A DNA stretch of 64,000 bases, from the NCBI RefSeq assembly GCF_014270035.1, contig NZ_JACNEP010000008.1:88674-152673 (forward strand). The letters are read 5' to 3'. Positions 10,115 to 23,771 of the stretch are shown in pieces. Every line of letters begins with the position of its first letter. Position 1 is the stretch's first letter. The position numbers and the translations under genes were made by a program. The notes beneath the pieces are model-generated. The model saw nothing but the letters and a program-made list of their open reading frames with translations, ran no database searches and was not told where the DNA came from. The stretch is from Neptunicella marina (GTDB lineage Bacteria > Pseudomonadota > Gammaproteobacteria > Enterobacterales > Alteromonadaceae).

Positions 10115-11143
10115 TTAAAATCGCTCATTTTTATGAATATTTATTTCCATCTCTTCATCATCCTCATGTGCATCCCAGCTATTTTTGATTGCTCTGATTT
10201 CAGGCAGGATTTGCATAAAAATACTGACTAATCTTGGATCGAAATGACTACCGGCGCTTTCCTGAATAGTTTTGACTGACTCTTCAACACTCCATGCTTC
10301 TTTGTATGGACGTTTCATGGTCAGTGCATCAAATACATCAGCAATAGCGACTATCCTCGCTGATTCAGGAATGTCTTCACCTGCAAGTCCGTCCGGATAG
10401 CCGCTGCCATCCCACTTTTCATGATGACGCAGTGCGACTTCGGCAGCCAGTTTAAACACCGGCGCCCGGCTTTTGCTTAGAATGTTATAACCCATAGTGG
10501 TATGCGTGCGCATCACGGCCCATTCAGACGCATTTAACTTAGCCGGTTTACGTAAAATAGAGCCGGGTATACCCATTTTTCCGGTGTCATGCATTGGGGC
10601 GGCAAGCTCAAGTTGTCTTGCATCATTAACATCCCAGCCACAGGCTATTGCAATTGCACGGGCATAAGCGGCCATTCGCCAAATATGTACACCCGTATCC
10701 AGATCATTGTAATGCCCGGCAGTTCCGAGCATGTAAATGGCATCCTGATAAGACTGTTTTAACTGGCTGGCACGAACCAGTGACAGATGAATCCTGACTC
10801 TGGCTTTTACGATTGGCGGAGAAATTGGTTTGGTAAGGTAATCAACTGCACCGATATTTAAACCGGTCGCCTCGTCGCCTACCTGGGATAAACTGGTCAC
10901 AAATATAACCGGTATATGTTCGGTATCGGGGTGTTCACTTAATGCCTGACAAGCCTGATAACCATTCATTACCGGCATATCGATATCCATCAAAATAAGC
11001 CCTGGTTTTTGTTTTTTAGCCACTTCCAGCGCTTCATGGCCGTTCAGTGCAAATACCAATCGGTACTCTTTGGCTAAAACCTGGCGCATGGCGGCCAGAT
11101 TTTGCGGTTCATCATCAACAATTAGTATAAGTTCACTATCCAT
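10115..11143 (-). CDS. REC-HD-GYP response regulator (c-di-GMP phosphodiesterase)
   Basis: 342 residues. An N-terminal receiver (1-120) has the acidic pair in VDDEPQN and the phospho-acceptor Asp53 (LMDIDMP), with Lys in TKPI. The C-terminal HD-GYP domain carries MHDTGKMG (HD metal ligands), the helix motif RHHEKWDGSGYPDGL (GYP signature) and IVAIADVFDALT. RpfG-type proteins of this layout hydrolyse c-di-GMP to GMP. The stop of the large hybrid kinase lies three bases upstream of this start, so the two form a likely two-component pair in which the kinase HPT domain could phosphorylate this receiver. No DNA-binding domain. Confidence 0.92.
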   Translation of the reverse strand: MDSELILIVDDEPQNLAAMRQVLAKEYRLVFALNGHEALEVAKKQKPGLILMDIDMPVMNGYQACQALSEHPDTEHIPVIFVTSLSQVGDEATGLNIGAVDYLTKPISPPIVKARVRIHLSLVRASQLKQSYQDAIYMLGTAGHYNDLDTGVHIWRMAAYARAIAIACGWDVNDARQLELAAPMHDTGKMGIPGSILRKPAKLNASEWAVMRTHTTMGYNILSKSRAPVFKLAAEVALRHHEKWDGSGYPDGLAGEDIPESARIVAIADVFDALTMKRPYKEAWSVEESVKTIQESAGSHFDPRLVSIFMQILPEIRAIKNSWDAHEDDEEMEINIHKNERF

Positions 11144-11146
11144 AAA

Positions 11147-14977
<3,831 letters not shown>

Positions 14978-15232
14978 CCAGTGTGCTCCTTGGCGTTACG
15001 ATAAATTGGATTGTTGAACCTAAAAAATTCCTAATCTCAATCATTCAATCTAGTTCAGCAAATATCAGGCTGCAAATTTGTGGACGGGGAGTGATAGTGA
15101 TGGCGGAAAATTGAATGATGTCATGTTAAGCTGATAGCGTATAAAACCTTACATTTTTTGCATATTTAACTAGCGCGAAAGTGTGCGATTAGCACTATAA
15201 TGGCGCCACATTTTTTAGTCGGAATGAATGTT
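14978..15232. promoter_or_regulatory. Divergent promoter region, hybrid kinase / speB
   Basis: A 255-base gap between divergent starts. On the plus strand a perfect TATAAT lies at 15196-15201, about 32 bases before the chosen speB start, with no good -35 at 17 bases spacing. The rest is AT-rich and shows no clear operator or stable hairpin. Confidence 0.5.
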
Positions 15233-16132
15233 ATGTTACCCATTTCTTTACAAGCTCCATCAATGCCTTATCACATGGCGGATTCCGCCGATGAATTGAG
15301 TGCAAATGGCTTGTATTTAATTGGTTTTGGCTTTGACGGAACAGCCTGTTTTCGCAAAGGTACTCGTCACGGCCCTGATGCATTACGTGATGTGTCGGAA
15401 GATATAGAAAGCTTTTCACCTTACCAAAATCTGGATTTAGAAGATTGCCAATTCAATGATTTGGGTAATTTGAGTCTGGGTGACTCTGATGACGCTGAAC
15501 AACAGTGGCAACATGCCAGTGATGATTTTGAACGTTTATTTGCGTCTGCTGAACTGGCAAAAAACAAGATTAAAGTGATTACCTTAGGTGGTGAGCATTC
15601 GATTTCTTATGCACCGATTAAAACTTATCTGGCTGAATACCCGGATATGGTGTTGATTCATCTGGATGCGCATGCCGACTTACGTGATGGTTATTTAGGT
15701 TATCACTTTTCACATGCCTCGATTATTCGTCGGGCACTGGATCATTTTGGCTCAGGGCATGAGCTGATTCAGTATGGCATTCGTTCCGGTACCAAAGAAG
15801 AGTACCAATGGATGCGTGAAAATAAGACAGTGCGCACCAGTCGTGAGGACTTTTTGCAGTCTGTACGCGATATTCCGGCTAATCGCCCTGTCTATTTAAC
15901 TTTTGATTTAGATTATTTTGATCCGGGAATTTTCCCGGGAACCGGTACTCCTGAGCCAGGTGGTGAAGATTTCCATTCATTTATTAAGTTAATAAAAATC
16001 CTGGCTGAAAAGAATTTTGTTGGAGCCGATGTTGTTGAGCTGTCACCTGAAATTGACTCATCAGGTAACAGTGCTGTTTTTGCTGCAAAAGTTGTACGGG
16101 AGCTGATCCTGTGCATGACCAAGGGGAGATAA
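15233..16132 (+). CDS. speB: Agmatinase SpeB
   Basis: A ureohydrolase that converts agmatine to putrescine and urea. The Mn-ligand motifs are all present: GGEHSISY, HLDAHADLRD and TFDLDYFDP. An earlier in-frame ATG at 15200 was rejected because it sits inside a TATAAT hexamer and would add a non-conserved segment; the ATG at 15233 is preceded by GGAATGA. This gives 299 residues, normal for the family. The stop is four bases before the speA start, so agmatine made by SpeA is used by the neighbouring gene product. The ureohydrolase family also holds formiminoglutamase (HutG); pairing with speA favours agmatinase. Confidence 0.9.
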   Translation: MLPISLQAPSMPYHMADSADELSANGLYLIGFGFDGTACFRKGTRHGPDALRDVSEDIESFSPYQNLDLEDCQFNDLGNLSLGDSDDAEQQWQHASDDFERLFASAELAKNKIKVITLGGEHSISYAPIKTYLAEYPDMVLIHLDAHADLRDGYLGYHFSHASIIRRALDHFGSGHELIQYGIRSGTKEEYQWMRENKTVRTSREDFLQSVRDIPANRPVYLTFDLDYFDPGIFPGTGTPEPGGEDFHSFIKLIKILAEKNFVGADVVELSPEIDSSGNSAVFAAKVVRELILCMTKGR

Positions 16133-16136
16133 AATC

Positions 16137-18056
16137 TTGGCAGATTGGACAATTGATGATGCTGAACGTATATACCGTGTAAATCGCTGGGGGGCGGGGT
16201 ATTTTACCATTGGTGACAATGGTAATTTACATATCACACCTGATCTGGCGAATCCGGATATTCGTATTGATTTCAACTCAGTGATTGAAGAAATCAAACA
16301 AGAAGGCATTCAGTTTCCGGTTGTTGTGCGTTTTCACGACATTCTTCGTTCTCAGGTGGCTTGTTTAAACAAAGCATTCCGCGAAAATATTGAAGAAGCC
16401 GAGTACCAAGGCAAATACATGGGGGTGTATCCGGTTAAAGTAAACCAGATGCGCGAAGTGGTCGAAGAAATTGTTGATGCGGGCGAACCATTTAACTATG
16501 GCTTAGAGGCTGGCTCAAAAGCCGAATTGATCACGGCACTTGCCTACAATACCAATGAAGACTCTTTAACTATTTTAAATGGTTATAAAGATGAAGAGTT
16601 TATGCGACTTGCTTTGTTAGGCCGTAAATTGGGTCGCAAAATTATTGTCGTAGTAGAAAAATTCTCAGAGTTAATCTCACTGGTTAAAATCTCCAAAGAG
16701 CTGGATATCGAGCCGTTGATTGGCTTGCGTTCAAAAATGACAGTCAAGGGACGTGGCAAGTGGGAAAGTTCAGGTGGTGACCGCGCTAAATTCGGTTTAA
16801 CGATTGCTGAAATTATCAATGCCGCCGGTTACTTGCGTGATAACGGTCTGTTGCACTGTTTGAAATTATTGCACTTCCATATTGGTAGCCAGTTAACTGA
16901 CATACGTTCAGTCAAAGAAGCCGTCAGTGAAGGTGCACGCATTTATGCAGAGTTATATCGCATGGGTGTGCCACTGGAATATGTTGATGTCGGTGGTGGA
17001 TTAGGCATTGACTATGATGGCAGTCAAAGCACCAATGATTCATCGCGTAATTACAACATGCAGGAATATGTTGCTGACGTTGTTTACGGCATCAAAGAAG
17101 TTTGTGATCTGGAAAATGTGCCACATCCTAATTTGGTCAGCGAAAGTGGCCGCGCCATTACCGCACACCACAGTTGTGTGGTGACACAAATTGTGGGCGA
17201 AATTAAAAGTTCGAGCGGTAATCTGGATACCTCATATAAGGAAGATGAACACGTATTTGTTACCAACATGCGTGATTTGGCTGATTCATTGCCGGAAGCC
17301 GATAATATTCAGGAAATTTTTAATGATGCATCGCAATATAAAGAGCAGGGAATTGATGCGTTTAAATTGCGTGTACTGGGCTTAGAAGAGCTAGCCAAAA
17401 TAGAAACGCTCTACTGGCAGATAATGCAACAGGTACAAATGAAAGTGAGTACACAGGAGTTTGTACCTGAGGAAATGCAGGAGCTGGATTACAACCTGTC
17501 GTCACAGTATTTATGCAACTTCTCAGTGTTCCAGTCTGCCGCCGATACCTGGGCGATAGATCAAGTTTTACCTGTTGTGCCACTCACTCGCATGAACGAG
17601 CGTCCAACGGTTAACTGTTCATTGGTAGACATTACCTGTGACAGTGACGGTAAAATCGATCAGTTTGTTAGTGATAACGGTTTAGCTGATGTGATCCCAA
17701 TGCATAAGTTGAATCCGGGTGAAGATTATTTTATCGGTCTGTTTTTAACCGGCGCCTATCAGGACGTAATGGGTGATATGCATAACCTGTTTGGCCGCTT
17801 AAATGAAGTTCATATATTCAGTTATGATGATGATCCGGAAGACTTTTATATTGAAGAGTTTGTGCGTGGTTCGTCGGTAGAAGATGTGTTATCGATTATG
17901 CAGTATAACCCCACCGCCATGGCGCAGGATGTAAAACGCATGATTGATAAACGTGTTGCCAGTGGCGATATTAAACCGCGTGAAGGCGTGAAATGGACTG
18001 ACTTCTATGAAGCGTGTCTGGCTGGCTACACTTACCTTAAACCGGTAAAAAAATAA
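16137..18056 (+). CDS. speA: Biosynthetic arginine decarboxylase SpeA
   Basis: 639 residues, matching the usual size of SpeA, a PLP enzyme of fold III that decarboxylates arginine to agmatine. The PLP lysine is in VYPVKVNQMREV, and the glycine loop is in DVGGGLGIDYDGS. The C-terminal part carries CSLVDITCDSDGK, with the cysteine used in substrate binding across the dimer. The start is TTG at 16137: an excellent ribosome site AAGGGGAG sits eight bases before it and the first residues (ADWTIDDAERIY) match the family. It forms an operon with speB and ends at a strong terminator. Confidence 0.95.
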   Translation: MADWTIDDAERIYRVNRWGAGYFTIGDNGNLHITPDLANPDIRIDFNSVIEEIKQEGIQFPVVVRFHDILRSQVACLNKAFRENIEEAEYQGKYMGVYPVKVNQMREVVEEIVDAGEPFNYGLEAGSKAELITALAYNTNEDSLTILNGYKDEEFMRLALLGRKLGRKIIVVVEKFSELISLVKISKELDIEPLIGLRSKMTVKGRGKWESSGGDRAKFGLTIAEIINAAGYLRDNGLLHCLKLLHFHIGSQLTDIRSVKEAVSEGARIYAELYRMGVPLEYVDVGGGLGIDYDGSQSTNDSSRNYNMQEYVADVVYGIKEVCDLENVPHPNLVSESGRAITAHHSCVVTQIVGEIKSSSGNLDTSYKEDEHVFVTNMRDLADSLPEADNIQEIFNDASQYKEQGIDAFKLRVLGLEELAKIETLYWQIMQQVQMKVSTQEFVPEEMQELDYNLSSQYLCNFSVFQSAADTWAIDQVLPVVPLTRMNERPTVNCSLVDITCDSDGKIDQFVSDNGLADVIPMHKLNPGEDYFIGLFLTGAYQDVMGDMHNLFGRLNEVHIFSYDDDPEDFYIEEFVRGSSVEDVLSIMQYNPTAMAQDVKRMIDKRVASGDIKPREGVKWTDFYEACLAGYTYLKPVKK

Positions 18057-18070
18057 TTATTCTTAATAAG

Positions 18071-18108
18071 AAAAGCCCTGTGTATTCAAATGCACAGGGC
18101 TTTTTTAT
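18071..18108 (+). terminator. Rho-independent terminator of speBA
   Basis: A 12-bp perfect stem (18071-18082 with 18093-18104, core AGCCCTGTG/CACAGGGCT), a ten-base loop, then a run of T. It lies 14 bases after the speA stop. Confidence 0.93.
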
Positions 18109-18195
18109 ATTTATTCGAAGTCAGTTCCGTTTTACGCGCATATTTTACTGCAATAGCAGATACACTAATGTACATGGTCTTTTTAGATTAACCCT

Positions 18196-19548
18196 ATGTG
18201 TGCATTATCTCATTATCAGCAAGCAAGATTGACTCGTGACCCGCGATTTGATGGGCAATTTTTTATTGCGGTGAAATCTACCGGCATTTTTTGCCGGCCG
18301 GTGTGTCCGGCACGTTTACCTAAAGAGTCGAATGTTGAATACTTTGAATTGGCCAGCCAGGCATTAGAGCACGGATATCGTCCCTGTCTGCGCTGCCGCC
18401 CTGACAGCGCCCCTCATTCTTATGCGTGGAAAGGCATAGATACCACAGTGGAACGGGCACTGAGATTATTGTCGGACTATCCACATCTAAGCATTGAAAA
18501 TATTGCGGAGAAACTGGGTATTAGCGATCGTTATCTGCGCAAGTTATTCAAAAGCAAAATAGGGTTAACTGCTAAACAGTTTCAGCTCAATCAGCAGTTA
18601 TTGTTCGCCAAAAAATTGTTGCAGGAAACGACTATGTCGGTTGAACAGGTTGCGCAAAGCACGGGGTTGCAATCAGCAAGGCGATTGCAGGAGTTAATGC
18701 AACGCAGTCTACGTTTAACCCCACGTCAATTAAGGCGTAAAGCTAGTAATGTACCAACAGGAATTATTGTTCTTGAAATGCCATATCGTCCGCCTTATTG
18801 CTGGGCACACATGCGTGATTTTCTTGCACGCCGGGCGGTAGCGGGAAGTGAGTGGGTAGATGAAAAAAGTTATGCAAGATTGTTTCGATTTGCACAAACA
18901 CAGGGGTGGTTTAAAGCGACACATCAGCCACAACGGAACAGTTTTTCTCTTGAAATTGAGCTAACGGATTTAAGCTGTTTAAAACCCCTGCTGGCCAATA
19001 TACGACGTCTATTTGATTTGGATGCAGACATGTCAGTCATTGAACAGCAATTATTAAAAACGGGCTTTCCAGTGGATAAGTTATTACATGGCTTACGTTT
19101 ACCTGGTGTTTGGTCTGCTTTTGAAGCGGGTTGCCGTGCTGTGTTGGGGCAGCAGGTATCGGTAACGGCGGCGATAAATCAACTAATTTTGCTGGTCGAC
19201 ACCTTGGGTGAGCAAACCGCCCGTGGAAAACTTTTCCCGACAGCAGAGCAAATAAAAGAAGCCGATTTAAGTTTTTTACGTATGCCTAATGCACGACGCG
19301 AAACTTTAAAAGCGCTGGCGGGTTTTTGCGTTGAACAGCCCGATGCGGATGTGCAGCAATGGCTTTCAATTAAGGGAATCGGTCCCTGGACGGTGGATTA
19401 CACAAAAATGCGTGGGTTATCAAATCCCGATATTTATCTCGGCGGTGATTTGGTAATTAAGAAACAAACTGAACACATGCAGTTTGAAGCGGATAATGCG
19501 GCGCCCTGGCGCAGTTATTTAACCTTACAATTATGGAATCAGGCATGA
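18196..19548 (+). CDS. alkA: Ada-like regulator fused to AlkA 3-methyladenine glycosylase
   Basis: 450 residues in three modules. (1) Ada zinc domain (about 1-75) with four cysteines, Cys33, Cys37, Cys64 and Cys67 (GIFCRPVCPAR, RPCLRCRPD); Cys33 aligns with the methyl-phosphotriester acceptor of Ada. (2) AraC-type helix-turn-helix (about 85-175, with IAEKLGISDRYLRKLFK). (3) AlkA glycosylase (about 190-450) with the HhH-GPD motif IKGIGPWTVDYTKMRG and downstream Asp residues, one being catalytic in AlkA. It probably senses methylated DNA, activates its own operon and excises alkylated bases. It is followed with a four-base overlap by ogt. The fusion is known in several bacterial groups. Confidence 0.9.
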   Translation: MCALSHYQQARLTRDPRFDGQFFIAVKSTGIFCRPVCPARLPKESNVEYFELASQALEHGYRPCLRCRPDSAPHSYAWKGIDTTVERALRLLSDYPHLSIENIAEKLGISDRYLRKLFKSKIGLTAKQFQLNQQLLFAKKLLQETTMSVEQVAQSTGLQSARRLQELMQRSLRLTPRQLRRKASNVPTGIIVLEMPYRPPYCWAHMRDFLARRAVAGSEWVDEKSYARLFRFAQTQGWFKATHQPQRNSFSLEIELTDLSCLKPLLANIRRLFDLDADMSVIEQQLLKTGFPVDKLLHGLRLPGVWSAFEAGCRAVLGQQVSVTAAINQLILLVDTLGEQTARGKLFPTAEQIKEADLSFLRMPNARRETLKALAGFCVEQPDADVQQWLSIKGIGPWTVDYTKMRGLSNPDIYLGGDLVIKKQTEHMQFEADNAAPWRSYLTLQLWNQA

Positions 19549-19994
19549 ACATCGATTTTCTGCAGACCCCAATTGGCAAACTTGAAATAAAAGCCTCTGA
19601 AACCGGCGTGCATAGTATTTTATTTGTCGATAGCCAGCCAGAGAAAGTATCTCCCAGTAACCTGACTGATGAAGCATGTCGTCAATTAAATGAATATTTT
19701 AATGGAAAACGACGCACCTTTGATTTGCCTTTAGCTGCCAAAGGTACCGATTTTCAGCAGCGCGTCTGGCAGGCGTTAAGCACGATTCCATTTGGTGATA
19801 CTGTTAGTTACGCATATATAGCGAACGCTATAGGTAAGCCAGCAGCAGCGAGAGCTGTTGGAGCTGCTAACGGGAAAAACCCATTATCGATAGTTGTGCC
19901 TTGTCATCGTATTATCGGTGCTAATGGCAATCTGACCGGTTACGCTGGTGGACTAGAACGAAAAGCCTATTTACTCAACCTGGAACAAGCATGA
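19545..19994 (+). CDS. ogt: Methylated-DNA-protein-cysteine methyltransferase Ogt
   Basis: 149 residues from the ATG at 19545, which overlaps the upstream stop as ATGA; an alternative ATG at 19533 adds only four residues. It is a suicide enzyme that takes the methyl group from O6-methylguanine on to a cysteine. The active site is VVPCHRII with Cys120, the recognition helix includes the arginine finger in AARAVGAANGKNP, and GYAGGLERK closes the domain. No Ada DNA-binding part is attached, because that is in the preceding gene; together the two products supply Ada, AlkA and Ogt functions. Confidence 0.94.
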   Translation: MNIDFLQTPIGKLEIKASETGVHSILFVDSQPEKVSPSNLTDEACRQLNEYFNGKRRTFDLPLAAKGTDFQQRVWQALSTIPFGDTVSYAYIANAIGKPAAARAVGAANGKNPLSIVVPCHRIIGANGNLTGYAGGLERKAYLLNLEQA

Positions 19995-20875
19995 ACACCA
20001 TTAGCACGCTGGAATTAATTTTATTGTCTGCGATGTGGGGCGCATCATTTTTATTTATGCGTGAAGCGTCGCCACAATTTGGACCAGTGGCGCTGATTAT
20101 GCTGAGGACAGCAATAGCGACTTTGTTTTTGTTGCCATTTTTACTGGTATCCCGTCAGGTTAAAGATTGTGTATTGCACTGGAAAGCTATTTGTATGGTA
20201 GGACTGGTTAATACCGCTATTCCATTTTGTCTATTTGCTTTTGCAACATTGACTCTGGGGGCGGGATACACCTCGATTATTAATGCTTGTGCACCGATGT
20301 TTGCGGCCATTATCGCCTTTTTCTGGCTCGGACAACGCTTAACCCGTTCTGCGATTGTTGGTTTGGTGATAGGGTTTAGCGGCGTAGTGGTTTTGGTGAG
20401 TGGGGATCACGGACAGCTTACTGAAAATATTGCCTTGCCTGTATTGGCCGGCTTAGGTGCGACAGCCTTGTATGGTTTGGCTGTTTGTATGACTAAACAT
20501 TATTTAACCGGTGTGCGTTCTTTAGCGATTGCAACCGGCAGTCAGCTGTTTTCTGCCATTATCTTATTGCCTTTTGCAGTCTTCACCTGGCCTGAAACCG
20601 CCCCTTCTTCAAAAGCCTGGTGGCAGATTTGTGCATTAGGCATTGCCTGCACAGGTTTTGCTTATATTCTGTATTTTCGTTTGATTGCCAATGTGGGTAT
20701 TAGTAAAGCGGTGTCGGTGGCTTATTTAGTGCCATTATTTGGTATTGTGTGGGGGGCACTTTTTTTAGGTGAAGTGATTAGTGTGGATATGATCATGGGC
20801 GGTCTGACTATCTTGCTTGGCGTGAGCCTGACCACCGGATTATGGCAAAGGAAACGTCTTCAGACCGCTAAATAA
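19991..20875 (+). CDS. EamA/DMT family permease
   Basis: 294 residues, almost entirely hydrophobic, with about ten TM segments arranged as two EamA repeats (about 8-140 and 150-285). The first repeat begins with SAMWGASFLFMREASPQFGP and the second ends with GALFLGEVISVDMIMGG, both typical of the DMT superfamily. These are inner-membrane metabolite or drug exporters; the substrate cannot be deduced. It overlaps ogt by four bases (ATGA), so it is translated with the repair genes, though a functional link is unclear. The last 16 bases overlap the convergent cyclase gene. Confidence 0.87.
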   Translation: MNTISTLELILLSAMWGASFLFMREASPQFGPVALIMLRTAIATLFLLPFLLVSRQVKDCVLHWKAICMVGLVNTAIPFCLFAFATLTLGAGYTSIINACAPMFAAIIAFFWLGQRLTRSAIVGLVIGFSGVVVLVSGDHGQLTENIALPVLAGLGATALYGLAVCMTKHYLTGVRSLAIATGSQLFSAIILLPFAVFTWPETAPSSKAWWQICALGIACTGFAYILYFRLIANVGISKAVSVAYLVPLFGIVWGALFLGEVISVDMIMGGLTILLGVSLTTGLWQRKRLQTAK

Positions 20876-22275
20876 CAAATTCGGTTGCGCCCTTCATTTT
20901 TTGCCTGATAAAGGGCGCGGTCGGCAATTTCAATTAACTCTTCTAAACTTCCCGGTTTTTCTGTTGAGGTCACACCATAACTGGCTTTAATTTCAAAACT
21001 GGACTGGCTTAAATAGATTTTTTCCTGTTGAAGACAATGCTGAATGTGATTGGCCATTCTGACTGTTTCATTCAGATCAGCATCATCAAGTAAGACAATA
21101 AATTCATCCCCCCCCCAGCGGCCTGCAAGTCCTGAATCATGTGTGGTATTTTGCAGACACTGGGCAACCATCTGCAGGGCTAAATCACCAGCATTGTGGC
21201 CATATTGGTCATTGATTTGTTTAAAGTAGTCAATATCCACGATGATGATGCCTACGCGCTTATTGCGTTTACGCATCTGATTAAAACTTTCTTGCAAATA
21301 GTGGCGGTTCGCGAGGTTAGTTAAAGGATCGAAATTGGCTTTTTGGTCAATGGTCTGAATATAGTCACGTACAATGTAACGAACTAACCGATAACTCAGA
21401 TAAATAATGACCAGCAACGCAATTAGATAATAAATCAGCGTGCGATTGAGTTCCGACTGACGTTTGGTCATGGGACTAATGATGTATAGCTGCCAGTCGA
21501 GCAATTCGATAGTGATTTGTGATATCAGAATATCCCCGTCTGGCATATTGAGCAGCTTTGTACGTTCGGAATACGTCTGCTGCTGACGTTGATACTCTGT
21601 ATACCAGGGAAGTTGTTCAATTTTATGCAGGTTGAGTGCATCCGGGGCCCAGTGTGGATCTGATGCTAATAAAATTTGTTGTTTATTGTTGGCAAAAACA
21701 AACTGAATACCATAAGCCTGATTAAAGCGTTTAAATGCCCGTAAGAACTCGCGAAGGCTCTTGGATACGCCGGCAAAACCAATAAAATTACCCTGCTCAT
21801 CGTATTGTTTTACGTCAATATACAGATGAACATCTTCACGTTTGCCAAGTACGGCTAAAAAGTCGGACGGTTCCTGTTGCATCTCAAAATACCAGCCCAC
21901 TTTTCCTTCAATTAAATCGAAAATAGCGCCATCAGAGTTGTATTGTTTACGGGTATTTTCATTAGCTATGTAAAAACCGAGATCAAAGCGCGATTGCAGC
22001 TGTGCCAGTCGGTTAACAATCTGTGTGTCGGAGAATTGCTGTGTATCGAAGTAAGGTTGGTACACACTGGCGGTTGCCAGTGCTTTGGCTATATGTACAG
22101 GTCGCAGTACTTCCTGATCCACCAGAGTTAATATGGGAGAAAAGGCTTGTTGTTGTTTGTAACTCTGGTTGGCGACTATATCCTTCAGCAGCCAGAACGC
22201 GGCAACGACTACCGCTGCGATAATTACCACATAAATAATACTAATGCGTTTTAAGGAAAAGAATCTGGTTTGCAA
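20860..22275 (-). CDS. Membrane diguanylate cyclase with periplasmic sensor
   Basis: 471 residues. TM1 is at about 10-30 and TM2 at about 277-297; between them is a periplasmic sensor of about 245 residues of Cache type (contains GWYFEMQQEPSDFL and a later FVFANNKQQILLASDP). The cytoplasmic GGDEF domain (about 310-471) starts at DPLTNLANRHYLQ and has intact GRWGGDEF, so it should synthesise c-di-GMP. No RxxD inhibitory site is seen upstream of the motif. The codons for Trp-Gly-Gly-Asp form an unbroken run of nine G, a possible slippage site (see findings). Confidence 0.9.
   Translation of the reverse strand: MQTRFFSLKRISIIYVVIIAAVVVAAFWLLKDIVANQSYKQQQAFSPILTLVDQEVLRPVHIAKALATASVYQPYFDTQQFSDTQIVNRLAQLQSRFDLGFYIANENTRKQYNSDGAIFDLIEGKVGWYFEMQQEPSDFLAVLGKREDVHLYIDVKQYDEQGNFIGFAGVSKSLREFLRAFKRFNQAYGIQFVFANNKQQILLASDPHWAPDALNLHKIEQLPWYTEYQRQQQTYSERTKLLNMPDGDILISQITIELLDWQLYIISPMTKRQSELNRTLIYYLIALLVIIYLSYRLVRYIVRDYIQTIDQKANFDPLTNLANRHYLQESFNQMRKRNKRVGIIIVDIDYFKQINDQYGHNAGDLALQMVAQCLQNTTHDSGLAGRWGGDEFIVLLDDADLNETVRMANHIQHCLQQEKIYLSQSSFEIKASYGVTSTEKPGSLEELIEIADRALYQAKNEGRNRICYLAV
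21108..21116 (-). repeat. G9 homopolymer tract inside the GGDEF codons
   Basis: Nine consecutive C on the plus strand (nine G in the coding sense) spanning the codons TGG-GGG-GGG-GAT of the Trp-Gly-Gly-Asp motif. Tracts of this length are prone to slippage; a gain or loss of one base would truncate the cyclase at its active site. Confidence 0.9.
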
Positions 22276-22391
22276 GTTTTACTTATCCATAAGCGTAATG
22301 CAGCGAATCTTTGAACCAATAAAAACTGATGCTGGTACAATTTTGCTGGCTGGTTACAATAGTCTGGCGCTTTTATTATAAAGGATAAAAC

Positions 22392-23756
22392 ATGTCTTTT
22401 TCAGTTGTTATTTTAGCTGCGGGTAAAGGAACCCGCATGAAGTCATCTTTGCCGAAGGTACTTCATCCAATCGCAGCTAAACCCATGTTGCAACACATCA
22501 TTGATACCGTGCAACAACTCGATTCCGATAATATTCATTTAGTTTATGGTCATGGTGGTGATCAGTTAAAGCAAAGTATTTGTGGCAATAAACTGAACTG
22601 GTGCTTACAACAAGAGCAATTGGGAACGGGACATGCCGTGCAGCAAGCTGCAGATGCCATTTCTGATAGTGAAGATGTATTGATTCTGGTTGGAGATGCG
22701 CCCCTTATTCAGGCGGGAACTTTAAAACGTCTGATAGAAACTAAAAAGAACTCTGATCTGGCACTACTAACCGTGCATTTAAATGATCCTAGCGGTATGG
22801 GACGCATAATTCGTAACGGTGAACAGGTGGTTGCGATTGTTGAACATAAAGATGCCAGTGAACAGCAACGTCAGATAAATGAAATTAATACTGGCATGAT
22901 GATGATGCGTGGCAGTGATTTAAAACGTTGGTTGGGATTACTTAAAAGTGACAACGCTCAGGGTGAATATTATCTCACCGACGTCATTGCTATGGCTGCC
23001 AGCGAAGGCAAAGTGATTAAAGCGGCCCATCCGGATACTGCTGTTGAGGTAGAGGGGGTAAACAATCGAAAGCAACTTGCGGTACTTGAGCGGGCTTATC
23101 AGATGCGTAAAGCCGATGAGCTTATGGCACAGGGTGTTAGTTTTGCTGATCCTGCCCGTTTTGATTTGCGTGGCAAGTTTAGCGCAGGTCAGGATGTTTT
23201 TATTGATGTTAATGTCATCATCGAAGGCGAGGTAAGTCTGGGTAACAACGTGGTTATTGGGGCTAACTGTATCTTAAAAGACTGTGTTATTGCAGATGAT
23301 ACAGTCGTTGAAGCCAACAGTATTATTGAACAGGCAGAAATTGGTGAAGCTTGTTTGATCGGACCTTTTGCCCGTTTACGTCCTGGCGCTGTAATGAGAG
23401 CCAGAGCCAAAGTGGGTAATTTTGTTGAGATGAAAAAAGCCATTTTAGGTGAAGGCTCCAAGGCAAATCATTTAACTTATTTAGGTGATGCCGAGGTGGG
23501 TGAAAATGTAAATATTGGCGCTGGTACTATTACCTGTAATTATGATGGTGCGAATAAGTTTAAGACCCTGATTGATGATGGCGCTTTTATAGGTTCAAAC
23601 TCTGCTTTAGTTGCGCCTGTCAGAGTGGGCAAACGCGCTACAGTGGGAGCAGGTTCCATTGTGACTAAAGATATTGAAGATGAACAACTGGCCATCGCTC
23701 GAGCCAAGCAACGCAATATTGATGGCTGGCAACGTCCGGTTAAAATTAAAAAATAA
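22392..23756 (+). CDS. glmU: Bifunctional UDP-GlcNAc synthesis enzyme GlmU
   Basis: 454 residues. The N-terminal pyrophosphorylase domain (1-230) has [18 protein letters not shown] and the uridine-binding QLGTGHAVQ. The C-terminal left-handed beta-helix (about 250-454) has hexapeptide repeats such as [12 protein letters not shown], and the acetyltransferase region [19 protein letters not shown] with NYDG. It acetylates GlcN-1-P and joins it to UTP, giving UDP-GlcNAc for peptidoglycan and LPS. It is a stand-alone transcription unit ending in a strong terminator; glmS is not adjacent here. Confidence 0.97.
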   Translation: MSFSVVILAAGKGTRMKSSLPKVLHPIAAKPMLQHIIDTVQQLDSDNIHLVYGHGGDQLKQSICGNKLNWCLQQEQLGTGHAVQQAADAISDSEDVLILVGDAPLIQAGTLKRLIETKKNSDLALLTVHLNDPSGMGRIIRNGEQVVAIVEHKDASEQQRQINEINTGMMMMRGSDLKRWLGLLKSDNAQGEYYLTDVIAMAASEGKVIKAAHPDTAVEVEGVNNRKQLAVLERAYQMRKADELMAQGVSFADPARFDLRGKFSAGQDVFIDVNVIIEGEVSLGNNVVIGANCILKDCVIADDTVVEANSIIEQAEIGEACLIGPFARLRPGAVMRARAKVGNFVEMKKAILGEGSKANHLTYLGDAEVGENVNIGAGTITCNYDGANKFKTLIDDGAFIGSNSALVAPVRVGKRATVGAGSIVTKDIEDEQLAIARAKQRNIDGWQRPVKIKK

Positions 23757-23771
23757 TGTTTAAAACAAATC

